DNA of 64,000 nt from Nematostella vectensis (GCF_932526225.1 NC_064041.1:14354951-14418950), one strand, 5' to 3'; shown: positions 1 through 11,854, counted from the stretch's first letter. Program-made: numbers and translations. The notes: generated by a model not told the origin, from the sequence alone.

Positions 1-310
1 TGTTGTGGTATCAATGGATGAGAATAATTGACAAATGTTGTGGTAACTAGGGATGAGAATGATTGACAAATGTTGTGGTATCAAGGGATGAGAATGATTG
101 ACAAATGTTGTGGTATCTAGGGATGAGAATGATTGACAAATGTTGTGGTATTAAGGGACGCAAATAATTGACAAATGTTGTGTTATCAAGGGATGAGAAT
201 GATTGACACATGTCGAGGTATCAAGGGATGAGAATGATTAACACATGTCGAGGTATCAATGGATGAGAATGATTGACAAATGTAGTGGTATAAAGGGATG
301 AGAATGAATG
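1..310. repeat. 35-bp minisatellite, about 9 copies
   Basis: Tandem units of about 35 bp (TGTTGTGGTATCAAGGGATG followed by AGAATGATTGACAAA) run from the window edge to about 310, with substitutions between copies such as TGTCGAGG for TGTTGTGG. The array is cut by the window start. It lies downstream of PDSS2 exon 2 on the gene's strand, so it is probably inside a PDSS2 intron. Confidence 0.9.
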
Positions 311-777
311 GCAAAGAGAAATACCAAGATCCATGTGGGATTAATCTGGTTAGCTCCCATCCCACTAATCTCGGATTGCCAAAAAAATTTTCATAAAATA
401 AGTCTTTGAAGATGGAAGTTAATTTGAAATTTTCATTATATCAATAATATGTGATTTGTACTTAAAAACATGTGACCTTTTGAATGGCCAGATCATGCCA
501 AAATAAGCACAGAAATGGATGCGGCTGTCACACCAGAGAGTGACGATACAAATCTTCCAATAAAAATGAGCCCTTTCTGATAAAAAACTTTCTAAATAAT
601 TTGTGTGCGCTGCTACCAAATGCCTGAGTCCATGCAAGTTTGACTCCCCAAAATTCATGTGATTTTGTTAGTGCAAGTGGCCAAGAGTTTCCACCACAAG
701 TTAAATCGAGTAAGGGAGCTCAAACCGTCTCCTACCCACAAATCAACTATGATACACTTTTTAGATGCTGTTTATAC
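311..777. other. PDSS2 intronic sequence, nothing recognised
   Basis: AT-rich sequence between the minisatellite and PDSS2 exon 2. I looked on the minus strand for the next conserved PDSS2 segment (the part around the human GKHMAMSHK region) and did not find it, so the remaining exons lie outside the window. Confidence 0.6.
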
Positions 778-1107
778 CAACCTCTGTAGAATGTGACAAT
801 AGTTTGAGAGCAGCTTGACAACTGTTAGCCAGCAGACTTGCTTTGCTTTTGAACACTATCTCCTTCCAGTAGTCAAGAGTTAAAGTGTTATACTCAGAGC
901 TCATGACACGACCTTCCATCAGATGACTGATCACCGTGGAGATCATGGCAACAACTTGGGTATCATTCAAAGCAGCCAATCCAGTACAAGCATTTGCAAG
1001 TAGAAAATCACCAGTTAACACACTCATTTTGTTTCCAAACTCCATGTCTTTGAATTCTTTAGTAGGAACTGCTGCCAAGTCAACCACTCCATTGTGAATC
1101 AAGTATG
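778..1107 (-). CDS. PDSS2: PDSS2 exon 2
   Basis: The acceptor is ACAACACAG|CATAC, which joins in phase 1 to exon 1. Two donors fit the 3' end: GTTG|GTATAA (end 778) or GAG|GTTGGT (end 782). The first looks stronger. It encodes the central helices, including the degenerate aspartate-rich position. Confidence 0.85.
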
Positions 1108-3135
1108 CTGTGTTGTCCAAAAAAATTAGTGTGATTGAGTTGATTATTTATCTTCACTTTTGTACCAGAATCAATTAATTTGTATAGACACTTGGGGAAT
1201 GTTGAAGGACTGATAAACAGCATGCCTGTGGGTTATATCATTTGTTTACATCAGCTCTTCAAAAGATATTTTCATTGTATCTATACTAACTACAGTCGAA
1301 CTCCTATTAAGCGGTCACCCTCGGGACTTAGCTTAGTGACCGCTTAATAGAGGTTTACCGCTTAATAGAGGTTTCACTATTTTCGCCCGTAAATTAGGGT
1401 AAATCGGGCTGTAATTATACGTAAGAACTTTTTATTATAATAAACAACAGTAACAATCATGTTAGCCCTAAGACGGGGCCTGGTGCATTCCAATTTGATC
1501 CAGAAATGTTTGAAACCGCCTAGTCAGTTTGTTTTTGCCTATACGGCTCTTGTGGCTTTGCCCAATTCTATGGGCATGAGCTACTTTCGCTGGCGTTATG
1601 TAAAGTAAGTGAGTGCGTTAAGGTTGATGAGATTAAGAGTTTGCGCGATTTTGGAAGTCGAATCAAAAACTCGCAGTGCGTTGCCGTACCCAAAAACTCA
1701 CAAATCTGACACAGTTGCATTCATTCGGGGATACCATGAATACATGACTGAGTGAGAACCAGCACTGGAAGATGTTTACAAACTTATGCGGGAACCAACT
1801 AACATAAAGGATCCGAATGCTGTTGCAATCGTAAGAGAAAAAGCCGACAAAACGGTGATGGATGGAGCCGGTCACCCGAATACTCTAGTTGACGATTACG
1901 AAGTTATCAGGCATATTCCCAAACTGATGTCAACGTGGGTTACCAAATATCTCAAGAGACCTACGAACTGTGAGAAAGTCGTAGTCAAAGGGAAGTGGGT
2001 AAACAGAGGTGGTGGCTATGGACTCAAGATTCCTTGTGAATACATATTTGAAGGTGACAGTTTTTCTTCTAGCTGGCTAAAGCGGAAATTGGTAATCAAG
2101 GAATTTGATGCGACGGATTCGCACAAGACCACACAAGTCTCACAAGACGATTAGCCATAGTAATTAGATTAGACAGTTAAAAATATGACGAAATATGACA
2201 TGCACTATCTGTTGTCATGCTGACAAATATTGATGATGACCGTTTAATAGAGGTGAAAAACAATGAAATCAACCAATTGGTACCCTCCTTTGTTGACTGT
2301 GTCTGCTTAATAGAGGTGACCGCTCAATAGAGGTCAAATTTACAGTAAACATAAAGGGGAAAATTCGGGACTTTGGTAAATGACCGTTGAATAAAGGGTG
2401 ACCGCTCAATAGAGGGCCGCTTAATAGAGGTTCGACTGTATATAGGGATTCCCTTTAAACAACAACTACATATATAGTGGGCATGGAAGGGTGCCTATCT
2501 TTTCTTAAATAACCCAGTGTCAGCTTTTTTTTAGTTTACCTAGTGTAAATGGTTAAGTGCAAAAGTGGAGTTCTGGTACTATACAGTGAGTTGCTTGCCC
2601 AAAATCAAATATTTAAACATGGGTTTGACTAATATACTGCACCTGTGTGAATCATTTCTGTGATCTCAGCTATTTGCCTCTGTCCTGGGAAAATCCCAGA
2701 AACTGCCTCGTGCTCCATTGACACCTTGTTGCTAGGGAGACAAGGAGCTGCTGCCTTAGCAACCAGCAATACCAACAGACCTCTAGTCTGCATGCTGTAC
2801 TGCCCGTCATACACAAAGCCCCGTGCTGTCTTCACTAGCGGGTGTCGGCTGCCGACAAGCCTCTTCATGTACATTGCAATATTTGATAGTTCGTCACTGA
2901 GCAGGCAACGCAAGCTCAGGAAAGAAGTTGGGTAGCCAACCAGCTTCTCTGCATCTGATAATGCTTTAGTTAAGTCGTCCTGTTGATTGGCTGTCCATAA
3001 ATCACGTGACTTGTTACGTAACAATACATTTGTTGCTGCATGGTGGTTGCCAATTTTGTTGACAGAATAAAGCTGATTTGCTTTTGTCCCAAAGCTAAGC
3101 ACACGCGATGCTAGACTAAAACGCAAAGAAAACAT
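778..3135 (-). CDS. PDSS2: Decaprenyl diphosphate synthase subunit 2 (5' two exons; gene continues off window)
   Basis: PDSS2 is the non-catalytic partner of PDSS1 in the mitochondrial enzyme that makes the polyprenyl tail of ubiquinone. Exon 1 is 2643–3135 and exon 2 about 778–1107 (3' border 778–784 uncertain). The ATG at 3135 gives a basic, Ser-rich N terminus compatible with mitochondrial import. The family-diagnostic stretches are visible: [20 protein letters not shown] in exon 1, then [13 protein letters not shown] and [12 protein letters not shown] in exon 2. The phase-1 junction reads [14 protein letters not shown]. At the place where catalytic prenyl synthases carry DDxxD there is NGVVD, as expected for subunit 2. 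Intron 1 holds a transposon and the shared promoter with the zinc-finger gene lies upstream. The C-terminal half is missing because of the window edge. Confidence 0.92.
1293..2438 (+). mobile_element. Pogo/Tigger-like TIR element with HIRAN-like ORF, in PDSS2 intron 1
   Basis: The element begins CAGTCGAACTCCTATTAAGC and ends with the inverted copy GCTTAATAGAGGTTCGACTG; the two ends match over about 22 bp with one transposition, and each is flanked by TA. Subterminal copies of a motif like ACCGCTTAATAGAGGT occur repeatedly at both ends (around 1308, 1340, 1358, 2240, 2305, 2321, 2400, 2418), in direct and inverted orientation. TA flanks and the CAGT ends fit the Tc1/mariner pogo-Tigger group. 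At 1146 bp there is no room for a full transposase and none is seen, so it is non-autonomous. Confidence 0.85.
1672..2154 (+). pseudogene. HIRAN-like domain ORF inside the TIR element, broken by a stop
   Basis: From 1672 the frame reads through [11 protein letters not shown], hits TGA at 1753–1755, then continues [19 protein letters not shown] and on to [20 protein letters not shown] and a stop at 2154. The pattern RGYHxY, [15 protein letters not shown] and a later HIPK resembles HIRAN domains, which bind DNA ends in some repair helicases and occur as stand-alone ORFs in invertebrate repeats. The TGA falls where related sequences have Trp (TGG), so a single substitution explains it. An ATG at 1786 leaves a 122-residue open piece. 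It is not a transposase. Function in the element is unknown. Confidence 0.6.
2643..3135 (-). CDS. PDSS2: PDSS2 exon 1
   Basis: This exon carries the start codon at 3133–3135 and 164 complete codons plus one base. The donor is ACACAG|GTGCAG. It encodes the presumed mitochondrial presequence and the N-terminal helices of the prenyl-synthase fold. Confidence 0.88.
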
Positions 3136-3505
3136 ACTCGCATAACTTTATCTATCAAAAGATATTAGAATTTCACGGAAATTCATGAGAAAGAGCGACC
3201 TTTGGACGTGACTCCCTTCAACGTTGTGGGTTCAATTTTCTAAGTTGGGCTCAATGTTTGGTCAGCGGAAGAGAAAATAAAACACAGGAAACCCGAGTCT
3301 TTTTCCTTTATAGTTAATAATTCCGGTGAGCTTTCCCGTAACGTTAGATCATTCCTTATTTTAGCAATGTCTTTTATCGTTTTAGATATATGAATTGATT
3401 GCATTTCTATGGAAAAAACACTCTGAAATATTGAATTTTAATTGTTTAGCTACATTTGGGAAACTTCGATCAACAGTTCGGTTGCTTGGTTCGTTAGCAT
3501 TCAAA
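3136..3505. promoter_or_regulatory. Divergent promoter region between PDSS2 and the zinc-finger gene
   Basis: Only 370 bp separate the PDSS2 start codon (minus) from the zinc-finger start codon (plus). The interval must hold both 5' UTRs and core promoters, implying a bidirectional promoter. No TATA box is placed convincingly, which is normal for this gene class. The sequence AAAATGGCGGAC at the plus-strand start is also a YY1-like AAnATGGCGGC context. Confidence 0.6.
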
Positions 3506-6500
3506 ATGGCGGACCCTTCCACTTCGTTTGTGTCGAATGAGGTGAGCACGTTACAGGACTATTTGCACTCAATTCTAGCTCTCCTTCGGTATTACTTTAC
3601 TTGAAATTCTTTAAAAGGTTAAGGCATTAATGCACTTAATGCTGAAATGTTGAATTTTTGTGCTGTTAAAAACGTGAATCGCTTTTACTTATTCCCGCTC
3701 TCGGTATCGTGTGACACGAAAAACTGCCATTATTTATATTAGTCATGAATTCTAGCTCTTTTGCAGATCTCGTTGTTGTTATATTGTTTATAACTTTAAA
3801 GTAATCATCTAACAATCATATAAGTCTGACTTTAGGTACATTTTCTGCAATTTTGTGCATTCTAGAACCATGGTCAAGGCTTTGTTGACCAGTTAACACT
3901 ATTTATGCACTAGTCAATTGCAACCCCACCCCCTCAAAAAAAGAAAAAACTGCAGTCAAATGCCCCCACCCCTTGGGATGCAAACTATAGGCAACTACCC
4001 GACAACAAGTCACCTGTAAAAAGTCTATATCTTTCAAAGCCAGGGAATTTGTACTAAAAACTATCAATAAATTGTCTTCATCTGGTGTTATTTATCATTC
4101 ATATTCATTTTTGCACATTTCGCCATGCAGCTTGCCACATGCTGATACATGGAATTGCTTGCTACAGAAGAGAAACAGTCTCAAACCAGAAACTGACATG
4201 ACTTTTGCAAAGTACATTTGTGATGTCATTCATTTTTCTCCAAGCCCCCATGGTGGGGACAAGTCTTAGAGTAAAAAACTATCTATTCCCCCACCCCCTT
4301 GATACAGATTCTTGTTTAAAAGTGCTCTAAACCCCCACGTTAAACCCACAATTCCCCAGGACCATGGGTGGGGGTTTCAAATGACTAGTGCATTAAACAC
4401 TTTTTTTCAACGTGTTTTTGTTTAATTGAAATTGTATTTTAGTTTATGGATAAAAAGTCCTATAAAAGTAATAGAATAATTGGAATATTGACAAAAAATA
4501 AAAATAACCAACTGTTTTCACAATGTTGCACGCGCATCCAAAATGCCACAGACTGGTCGGCCACAGCTGATCTGAAATGGTGTACGAAGAGGAGTTAACA
4601 GAAAAGAAACTATAGAAAATGCTGCCACAGTACTTCTTTTGCAGGGTCAAATTCCCTTTTATTGGCATTTTGGGACAGCTGTCATATATTGTGACTTTGG
4701 CCAGTGTGTGGAGATGAGGCAGAAGTTTATCACACTTGTCTCCTTGCCCAAGCTGTCTCATGATATGTCAAACCTGGCCTATTGCCTAGCACCCTAACCA
4801 CAGGTAGCCCAGGCTGTCTCATGATATGTCAAACCTGGTCTGTTGCCTAGCACCCTAACCACAGGTAGCCCAGGCTCACAGAGGGTGTAGAGGAACTAAC
4901 AGTTGATGTATAAGCAAAATTTAGTTCAACACAAATCAGATTAAAATGGATATCCTGTCTTCATTGACAAAGCTGTAGTTGTTGGTTTATTATCTTACTA
5001 GCTGCTATCCTAATTCACACAAATAAATTCTTGCCAATTGTTTTCCTATGAATTATAATCATATTTATATATGGCTAAATTTTTTTTGCAGTGTTTCTCT
5101 AAGAGAAACGATGTTTGTGGCAAAGTTCCTGCATTATTACCTAAGGCTTAATCTCATTAACAGAGTAAATTTGTTAGAGTTTTTTTTCATAAAATACCAT
5201 AATATTATCCCCACATTACTAGATCATTTGTTTTGTTCAATTTGGAATTTTTTGGCAAATGGGTGTAATCCTACAGAAAGGGACAACAAAATTGGAAGCT
5301 ATTGTCATTGTATTTATTTCTAATGACAAATTGAATTCTTCAATTCTCAGACACCTGGAGAAGTAGCAAGGACAATAGAACTTGTTGAATCTGTGTTGCA
5401 GTCCAACATCACAACTGATGCCCTACTGATCTCACAAGCCCAGATACATTCTCCACCTGTATGGCTTGGGACTGATCCTGCCTGCCTGGCTAGTGGCATA
5501 TCTCAGATAGAGGGTTTTACTAAAGTCTTGCCATCAGGAATCAATGATGTCCCTCAGCCTAATAAGACAGGAATGAATACAGAAAAAGTTCAAGTTGAGC
5601 ACAACAGTCCAACTCAAACAGAAAAAAAGATAAGTAAAGAAACAGAGCCTTTGAAAACACAAAATGCCTTGTCTGATGATAAACAAGCCTTAAAGCCATA
5701 TGCATGCTCTACTTGTGGAAAGTGCTTCAAGACAAAGTCGCAGTGTTGCCGCCATGAACAGGGTCACCTCGGTGAGAGACCATATGAATGTGACGAGTGC
5801 CATAAGCGGTTCAAACACAAGTGGACTCTGAAAGATCATGTAAAGCTACACAATGACAACTTAGAGAAGCCTCACAAGTGTGACCTGTGTAACTGGGCCT
5901 TCTTACTTAAAAAGGATTTAAGAAGACATATGCTGACCCACACCAAGGAAAAGCCTTTTGCATGTTCAACTTGCAACAAGGCGTTTGCAACCAAGCAGAC
6001 ACTAATAGTGCACATCCGTGTGCATACAAATGAAAGGCCATTTGTGTGCAATGAGTGTGGAAAAGCTTTTAAGACCAGCGGTGATCTTGGGGTTCACAAG
6101 CACCTCCATTCTGGCAAAAGACCTTTTAAGTGTGAACAATGTGACAAAGGCTTCTTGAAAAAATCCTCCCTCACATATCATCTCACTCTACACACAGGTA
6201 AAAGACCTTACCAGTGCCAAGAGTGTGGGAAATCTTATAGGTTAAGATCTGAGCTTAACTACCACGAACGCAGTCACAAGTGTGTATTCCCGTGTAAAGA
6301 GTGTGGGAAATCTTTTCGGTCCAGTTATTTGCTTGAGGTCCACCTCCGCAGACATGCTATTAAAACAAAATGCAAGTATTGTAAAGAGGGGTTTGCAACA
6401 CATAAGGAGTTGGAAACCCATGTGTTATCGGTCCATTCAGATGCTCTTGTGAGTTGCAAATTGTGTAATGAGTTGTTTGAAGGTGAAAAGCGGCTAAGAG

Positions 6501-7693
6501 TTCACATAAGCAAATCCCATCAGGAGGAAACTACAAAATGCACATTTTGTAGGCAAAGGTTCATTACACTCAAAGAATTGGAAGGCCATCTGTCATCAAA
6601 CCACTCGAATGTTTTATTAAAGTGTGACTCATGCAATGAGATGGTTACAGGCAAAAGGGCGCTAAGAAATCACATGAAGAAAGTCCATCAAACTTCAACA
6701 ACAAAATGCGAATTTTGTAAAAAGGAGTTCACAGCGCTTGAAGATTTGGAAAGGCATGTGTCATCTAACCACGACTTGAGTTGCATATTTTGCAGGAAGT
6801 TGTTTCACGGGAAAAGTCTGCTGGAAAGGCATGTAAGTAAAAGACACAAAGAAGGCACCAAACCCTCGCCATCTAAGAAGATTAGAATGGTTTTACAAGA
6901 CCACTCTTCACAAACAGGGATACAGGAAATGATTGTTACAATGCCTGATCATAGTCAGCAGAATATTTACCAAGAATGCGTAAATATAGAGGATTGTCAT
7001 GGTGACCTGGATTCTCACAACGAAAGTCCATCTCAACCAGAAGCAGATACTGGTGAAGAAGAAGAGTCGGCAGGAATGCATGAGTCTTCAGATGAGAAAA
7101 CCTCAGAGGATGCTGATGAAGGTTTTAAAACCAGAAGTAATCAACATGATCATCAATGCCACCGTCGCACCAGTGATAGACAACTCAAGTGTGATCAGTG
7201 TGGTAAAGGCTTCTTGAAGAAATCCTTCCTCACAAGGCATCTAAAAGAACACGCTGGCAAAAAAGCACATCAGTGCAAGGAGTGTGGTAAGACCTTTAAG
7301 TCCAGTACTACGCTCAACCTCCACAAACGCAGACATGCAGGTCCACAGATTTGTGGAATCTGCAGCAAGGAGTTTGCGACGAAAAAGAAGTGCATTGCTC
7401 ACTTTATCACAGAGCACCCATGTCCTGAGTGTGGGCGGACATTTAGAACTATGCACACTCTAGAAAAACACAAGGAGTCTCATAGAATCGTGGAACAGGA
7501 AATGTGGAAATGCAACTGGTGTGAGAAGAGTTACACACGAAAGAGTAATCTCACAGCACATTTAAAAATGCACAAAAACAAGAAACCTTTCTCTTGCAAA
7601 GCCTGTGGGAAGTCGTTTTTCTACAAGTCAAGTTTGGTGAATCATAAGTGTATGAACGTTTCAAGCACAGACAAAGATGAATCCATTGATTAG
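3506..7693 (+). CDS. C2H2 zinc-finger protein, 20 fingers, two exons
   Basis: Exon 1 (3506–3541) encodes MADPSTSFVSNE and ends GAATGAG|GTGAGC. Exon 2 (5351–7693) starts after ATTCTCAG and runs to TAG, giving 792 residues in phase 0. After about 128 residues of Ser/Thr/Gln-rich N terminus come 14 fingers (about residues 129–510), an acidic Glu/Ser linker (about 510–622), and six more fingers to about 785. Fingers 1–8 and 15–16 are canonical, with TGEKP-like linkers; fingers 9–14 have shorter hydrophilic linkers and CxxC...HxxxxH spacing. The last finger is C2HC-like (KSSLVNHKC). It is probably a nuclear DNA-binding regulator. No KRAB, SCAN or BTB domain is seen and I cannot assign an orthologue. 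The GTG-started 766-residue frame inside exon 2 is not a start. Confidence 0.87.
3906..4392. mobile_element. MITE-like element in zinc-finger intron 1
   Basis: The left end TGCACTAGTCAATTGCAACC and the right end, inverted, TGCACTAGTCATTTGAAACC match over about 26 bp with a few changes. The interior is C-rich with runs of CCCCACCCC and no coding sequence. The right flank is TTAA and the left TTTA, so a TTAA-type target is possible but not shown. Confidence 0.6.
4752..4873. repeat. Two tandem copies of a 61-bp unit
   Basis: The segment GCTGTCTCATGATATGTCAA through CACAGGTAGCCCAG occurs at 4752 and again at 4813 with two or three differences. It lies within intron 1 of the zinc-finger gene. Confidence 0.85.
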
Positions 7694-8360
7694 AAATGTT
7701 GATTTGGAATAGGACCACACCTTCCACAACCTAACAACATAAAGCCATAAAAAAAAAACTGAGAACTGCCCTATGGATTGTCTAGCGACATCATGGATAC
7801 TACTGCAAAAGGTATTTTGGAAGGCCATAATCATCTCCTGACCCTGCACCAGAATAATTAGTGGTATGATTTGTGGCGTTATAGCGAATATGTTCCTGCT
7901 TGGTACTTTATCATCCTAATCACACTCGTGTGATCATGACTGATCATAGCACATACAGTGAAAAGTAGGGAGCAATGCATGGACCAAAATGCTGTTTGAA
8001 AGCGCAGGCAAACATGACTTGCTGAAATATTGGTTTAATGCATTTACCCATATATCAAATGACTTGGCCCAACATCAAGATCAGTTTTTTTTTGTTTATT
8101 GTTTGTTTATTCTTTTATTGTTGTACTGTACCAATAGAAACTGCATTACATGGACGTGTGACTTCAACTGGCTGTAGGGTATTACAAAGAGACTGGGTTT
8201 AGAGCCAACACGTCAGAGTCTTTCTAGTGTCAGGATTCATTATTTATGTGTGGGATAGCAATGTTTCTTGACAGGGACTTGAAGACAAGGGTCATTTCGA
8301 AAATGACCGCTAGAAAACTGTATACTATATCAGCAAGGTATGTTAAAATGAGTATTAATC
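7694..8360. other. Zinc-finger 3' UTR and intergenic sequence
   Basis: AT-rich sequence with no recognisable coding exon. The first part is presumably the 3' UTR of the zinc-finger gene. No clear AATAAA lies close to the stop codon. Confidence 0.5.
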
Positions 8361-8550
8361 AATTTTAATGTGTGATGCGCGCTACCGTATGCCCTAACAG
8401 TTATGGTTAGTTACTAGGTCCAACAAGCAATCGATAAATATCTGACTGACATGAAACACTTGCCAATCAGCTGGGCGAACATGGTGTAAACCTGTGACTT
8501 TCGGATTCCGGTATACTTTATCATGAAAGGTGGAGGGCGCGTAAGCGCTC

Positions 8551-9823
8551 CTCACACCATTACAATTTGTGATGGTGGCCACGGTAGCGCGCGTCGCACT
8601 ATAACAATTTGTGATGGTGGATACGGTAGCGTGCGTCGCACTATAACAGTTTGTGATGGTGGCCACGGTAGCGTGCGTCGCACTATAACAATTTGTGATG
8701 TTGGATACGGTAGCGCGCATCGCACTATAACAATTTGTGATTGTGGATACGGTAGCGCGCATCGCACTATAACAATTTGTGATTGTGTATACGGTAGCGC
8801 GCGTCGCACTATAACAATTTGTGATTGTGGATACCGTAGCGCGCGTCGCACTATAACAATTTGTGATGGTGGATACCGTAGCGCGCGTCGCACTATTACA
8901 ATTTGTGATGGTGGATACGGTAGCGCGCGTCGCACTATAACAATTTGTGATGGTGGCCACGGTAGCGCGCGTCGCACTATAACAATTTGTGATGGTGGAT
9001 GCGGTAGCGCGCATCGCACTATAACAATTTGTGATGGTGGATACGGTAGCGCGCGTCGCACTATAACAATTTGTGATGGTGGATACAGTAGCGCGCGTCG
9101 CACTATAACAATTTGTGATGGTGGATACAGTAGCGCGCGTCGCACTATAACAATTTGTGATGGTGGATACAGTAGCGCGCATCGCACTATAACAATTTAT
9201 GATGGTGGATACGGTAGCGCGCGTCGCACTATTACAATTTATGATGGTGGATATGGTAGCGCGCGTCGCACTATAACAATTTGTGATGGTGGATACAGTA
9301 GCGCGCATCGCACTATAACAATTTGTGATGGTGGATACGGTAGCGCGCGTCGCACTATAACAATTTGTGATGGTGGCCACGGAAGCGCGCGTCGCACTAT
9401 AACAATTTGTGATGGTGGATACGGTAGCGCGCATCGCACTATAACAATTTGTGATGGTGGCCACGGTAGCGTGCGTCGCACTATAACAATTTGTGATGGT
9501 GGCCACGGTAGCGTGCGTCGCACTATAACAATTTGTGATGGTGGATACGGTAGCCCGCATCGCACTATTACAATTTGTGACGGTGGATGCGGTAGCGCGC
9601 ATCGCACTATAACAATTTGTGATGATGGCCACGGTAGCGTGCGTCGCACTATTACAATTTGTGATTGTGGATACGGTAGCGCACATAGCACTATAACGAT
9701 TTATGATGGTGGATACGGTAGCGCGCGTCGCACTATAACAATTTGTGATGGTGGCCACCGTAGCTTGCGTCGCACTATAACAATTTGTGATGGTGGATAC
9801 GGTAGCGCGCATCGCACTATAGT
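8551..9823. repeat. 42-bp minisatellite, about 30 copies
   Basis: The unit is ACTATAACAATTTGTGATGG followed by TGGATACGGTAGCGCGCGTCGC, 42 bp. Copies vary at a few fixed places (GGATAC or GGCCAC; CGCGCGT, CGCGCAT or CGTGCGT). Because 42 is a multiple of three and the unit has no stop in several frames, long artificial reading frames of over 450 codons open on both strands. Translations are pure 14-residue repeats, so I do not call a gene. Confidence 0.95.
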
Positions 9824-10382
9824 GGTATGTAGATGTAGATTACAAAAAAAGCATAATTTGGTGTGTAATGTAAAAAGATTCCAATGATTCTATTGTGATT
9901 TTTCAGCAAGGTGTGATCATTTTGATAAGGCTAGGAACAAGTTCTTATAGGTGTGAAGAAACGTGAGTTATAGGGAGGGGTAGTGTAGTTGCACTTTATT
10001 CCCTTTTGGCAGGTTCTGACGCAATTTGCATAAAATGTTATTTTTCCCCAAGGACATGCATGATTTACACTGACAAAAATACATTTGGCATCGACTGCCA
10101 ATACGGCTATCGACAGCCTTAAAGGAGAAGATAACAGCAGTTACACACCCTTACAACCAATCAAGAATTATCATAAAAATGCGACTTTGTGTACTCAAGT
10201 CTAATCCCGGCGTAAACAAGCTTTTCTCGTTATGAAATTCCACTACACCGCCTCCCTTTTATGACAAAATTAACAATTGATTGACACGACGTCTAATAAC
10301 TTACAGACGTATGTCAGCTTACGTCCCACGCGAAAATCAATGTGTCGTAGCCCTCGGTGATTCATGGGAAACGTATAAATTA
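9824..10382. other. Intergenic, nothing recognised
   Basis: Unique-looking AT-rich sequence between the 42-bp array and a poly-G run. No exon, RNA gene or repeat structure was recognised. Confidence 0.5.
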
Positions 10383-10400
10383 GGGGGGGGGGGGGGGGGG
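10383..10400. repeat. Poly-G run (18)
   Basis: Uninterrupted G tract; comparable tracts occur at 14509, 14818, 26642 and 61190. Confidence 0.95.
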
Positions 10401-10410
10401 TCTAGTTTAC

Positions 10411-10579
10411 GTTGCAGATAAACTAAGCTAGCTCGTGCAACACTGAATGTATATGAGCCTTAGGTTATCACACACGGGGCCGGGTTATATTTGACGTGTG
10501 GGAGGGTGGGGGGATAGCTGTTGCAGAGAAACTAAGCTAGCTCGTGCGAAAGTGAATGTATATCAGCCTTGGGTTATCA
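10411..10579. repeat. Diverged tandem duplication, period 109 bp
   Basis: GTTGCAGATAAACTAAGCTA at 10411 recurs as GTTGCAGAGAAACTAAGCTA at 10520, and similarity continues for about 60 bp through the TATATGAGCCTTAGGTTATC segment. Confidence 0.75.
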
Positions 10580-10590
10580 AAGCCCCGTTA

Positions 10591-11854
10591 TCAGTCAGGG
10601 CTGGGTACTGCTGTTACCGCTGTACTGCCACTCGTCCATTCTGTCGTGTGATGAAAGACTTTTTTGTGTACAAACGACGCCCTTTTTTCGAATGCAGGAA
10701 AGAGCAGCATTGCGCTCGCACAGGAGGGGAGTCAAATGTCGTTTATGTGTTTTTTTTAAAAGCCGCTTCAGTCAAAGGTGCAGAAATTTGGATTATACTT
10801 TCCTAGCTCACAGACCAGAATAACAAAGTCTAGATATCCCCGTTCAGCCGATAAACGCATCGCTGAATTCCCAAGATAGACGCCTAGATTATATAATACA
10901 GTGTGTCTTTCAGATCACGTCTTTTTCTCCCGCTTATGTATCGGTTAAAGAACTTGCTTTGCCTCGCGCGCGCGTCTCAGCTTGTGATGGCTGAGCATAA
11001 ATGTTGAAGACATGACAGAAGCGCGTACGTAATAAGTCTTAGCGCATTACGAGAGAGGCATGTGGCAGGTCAAGAGTCTTGTACTACCCAAGACAAACAA
11101 CTCAGCCACTATGGATAAAACAACAAACGTATATGCTTTGTATTTTTAATACTTAAATATATAAGCTTTGCTTTCGATATCGTGGGCGCGTATATATGAG
11201 TATTTGATGTGATATTTATAAGGATATCAGGCTGGAATTTGTAGCTTTTTCGATAATCTGTGTTTACCAAGATTACCATAATCTGTACTTGTTTCCGTTT
11301 TCAACGCGGATATTCAGGAAAAACACTCACTTGCGAACATAAACATTTCGCCGCCTGACCAATGCAAAAGGACTTTCGGCGAAAATTAATCTATCGTGAT
11401 GCATTTTATGCAGATTTTCTCAGTATTTAATAATTTACAATCTCACACCCGCATTTTTGTGTACGAGTCATCAGCGGTCACACAATGCTTTTGAGTTTAA
11501 TTTATCATACAAAAACCTTTTCAAATCGCTAACAGACAACGCGTTAATACGAAAAGCGACTAAAAAGACTTAATGAATTGAAATCGCTGGCGCCAGACAA
11601 TTCCTCCAAAAACCCTTTTGATATATGCATCCATGTCGCATTTTTATGGTTCTAGAATACTCCGATTATACAACCGCAATGACTTCATACCCACTTCAAA
11701 CACTTTTCCTTGGCGAGATTAATACTATATACACCGCTTAATTATTCATCCCTAAGTCGACTCATACACCCTAGCGGATATACTGACGTCTTCCACTAGA
11801 TGACGCGCGCGTCATATCTGTATTTGTTATGATTCTAATGCGTTCAGGGTCGCC
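10591..11854. other. Intergenic / 3' side of the MYND gene
   Basis: No coding exon recognised. The right part probably includes the 3' UTR of the minus-strand MYND gene, which ends at 11855. Confidence 0.45.

Noticed and set aside
8394..9887. Long open frames on both strands (up to 472 codons) through the 42-bp array
   Set aside because: Translations are pure 14-residue repeats in several frames at once; explained by a stop-free unit whose length is a multiple of three.
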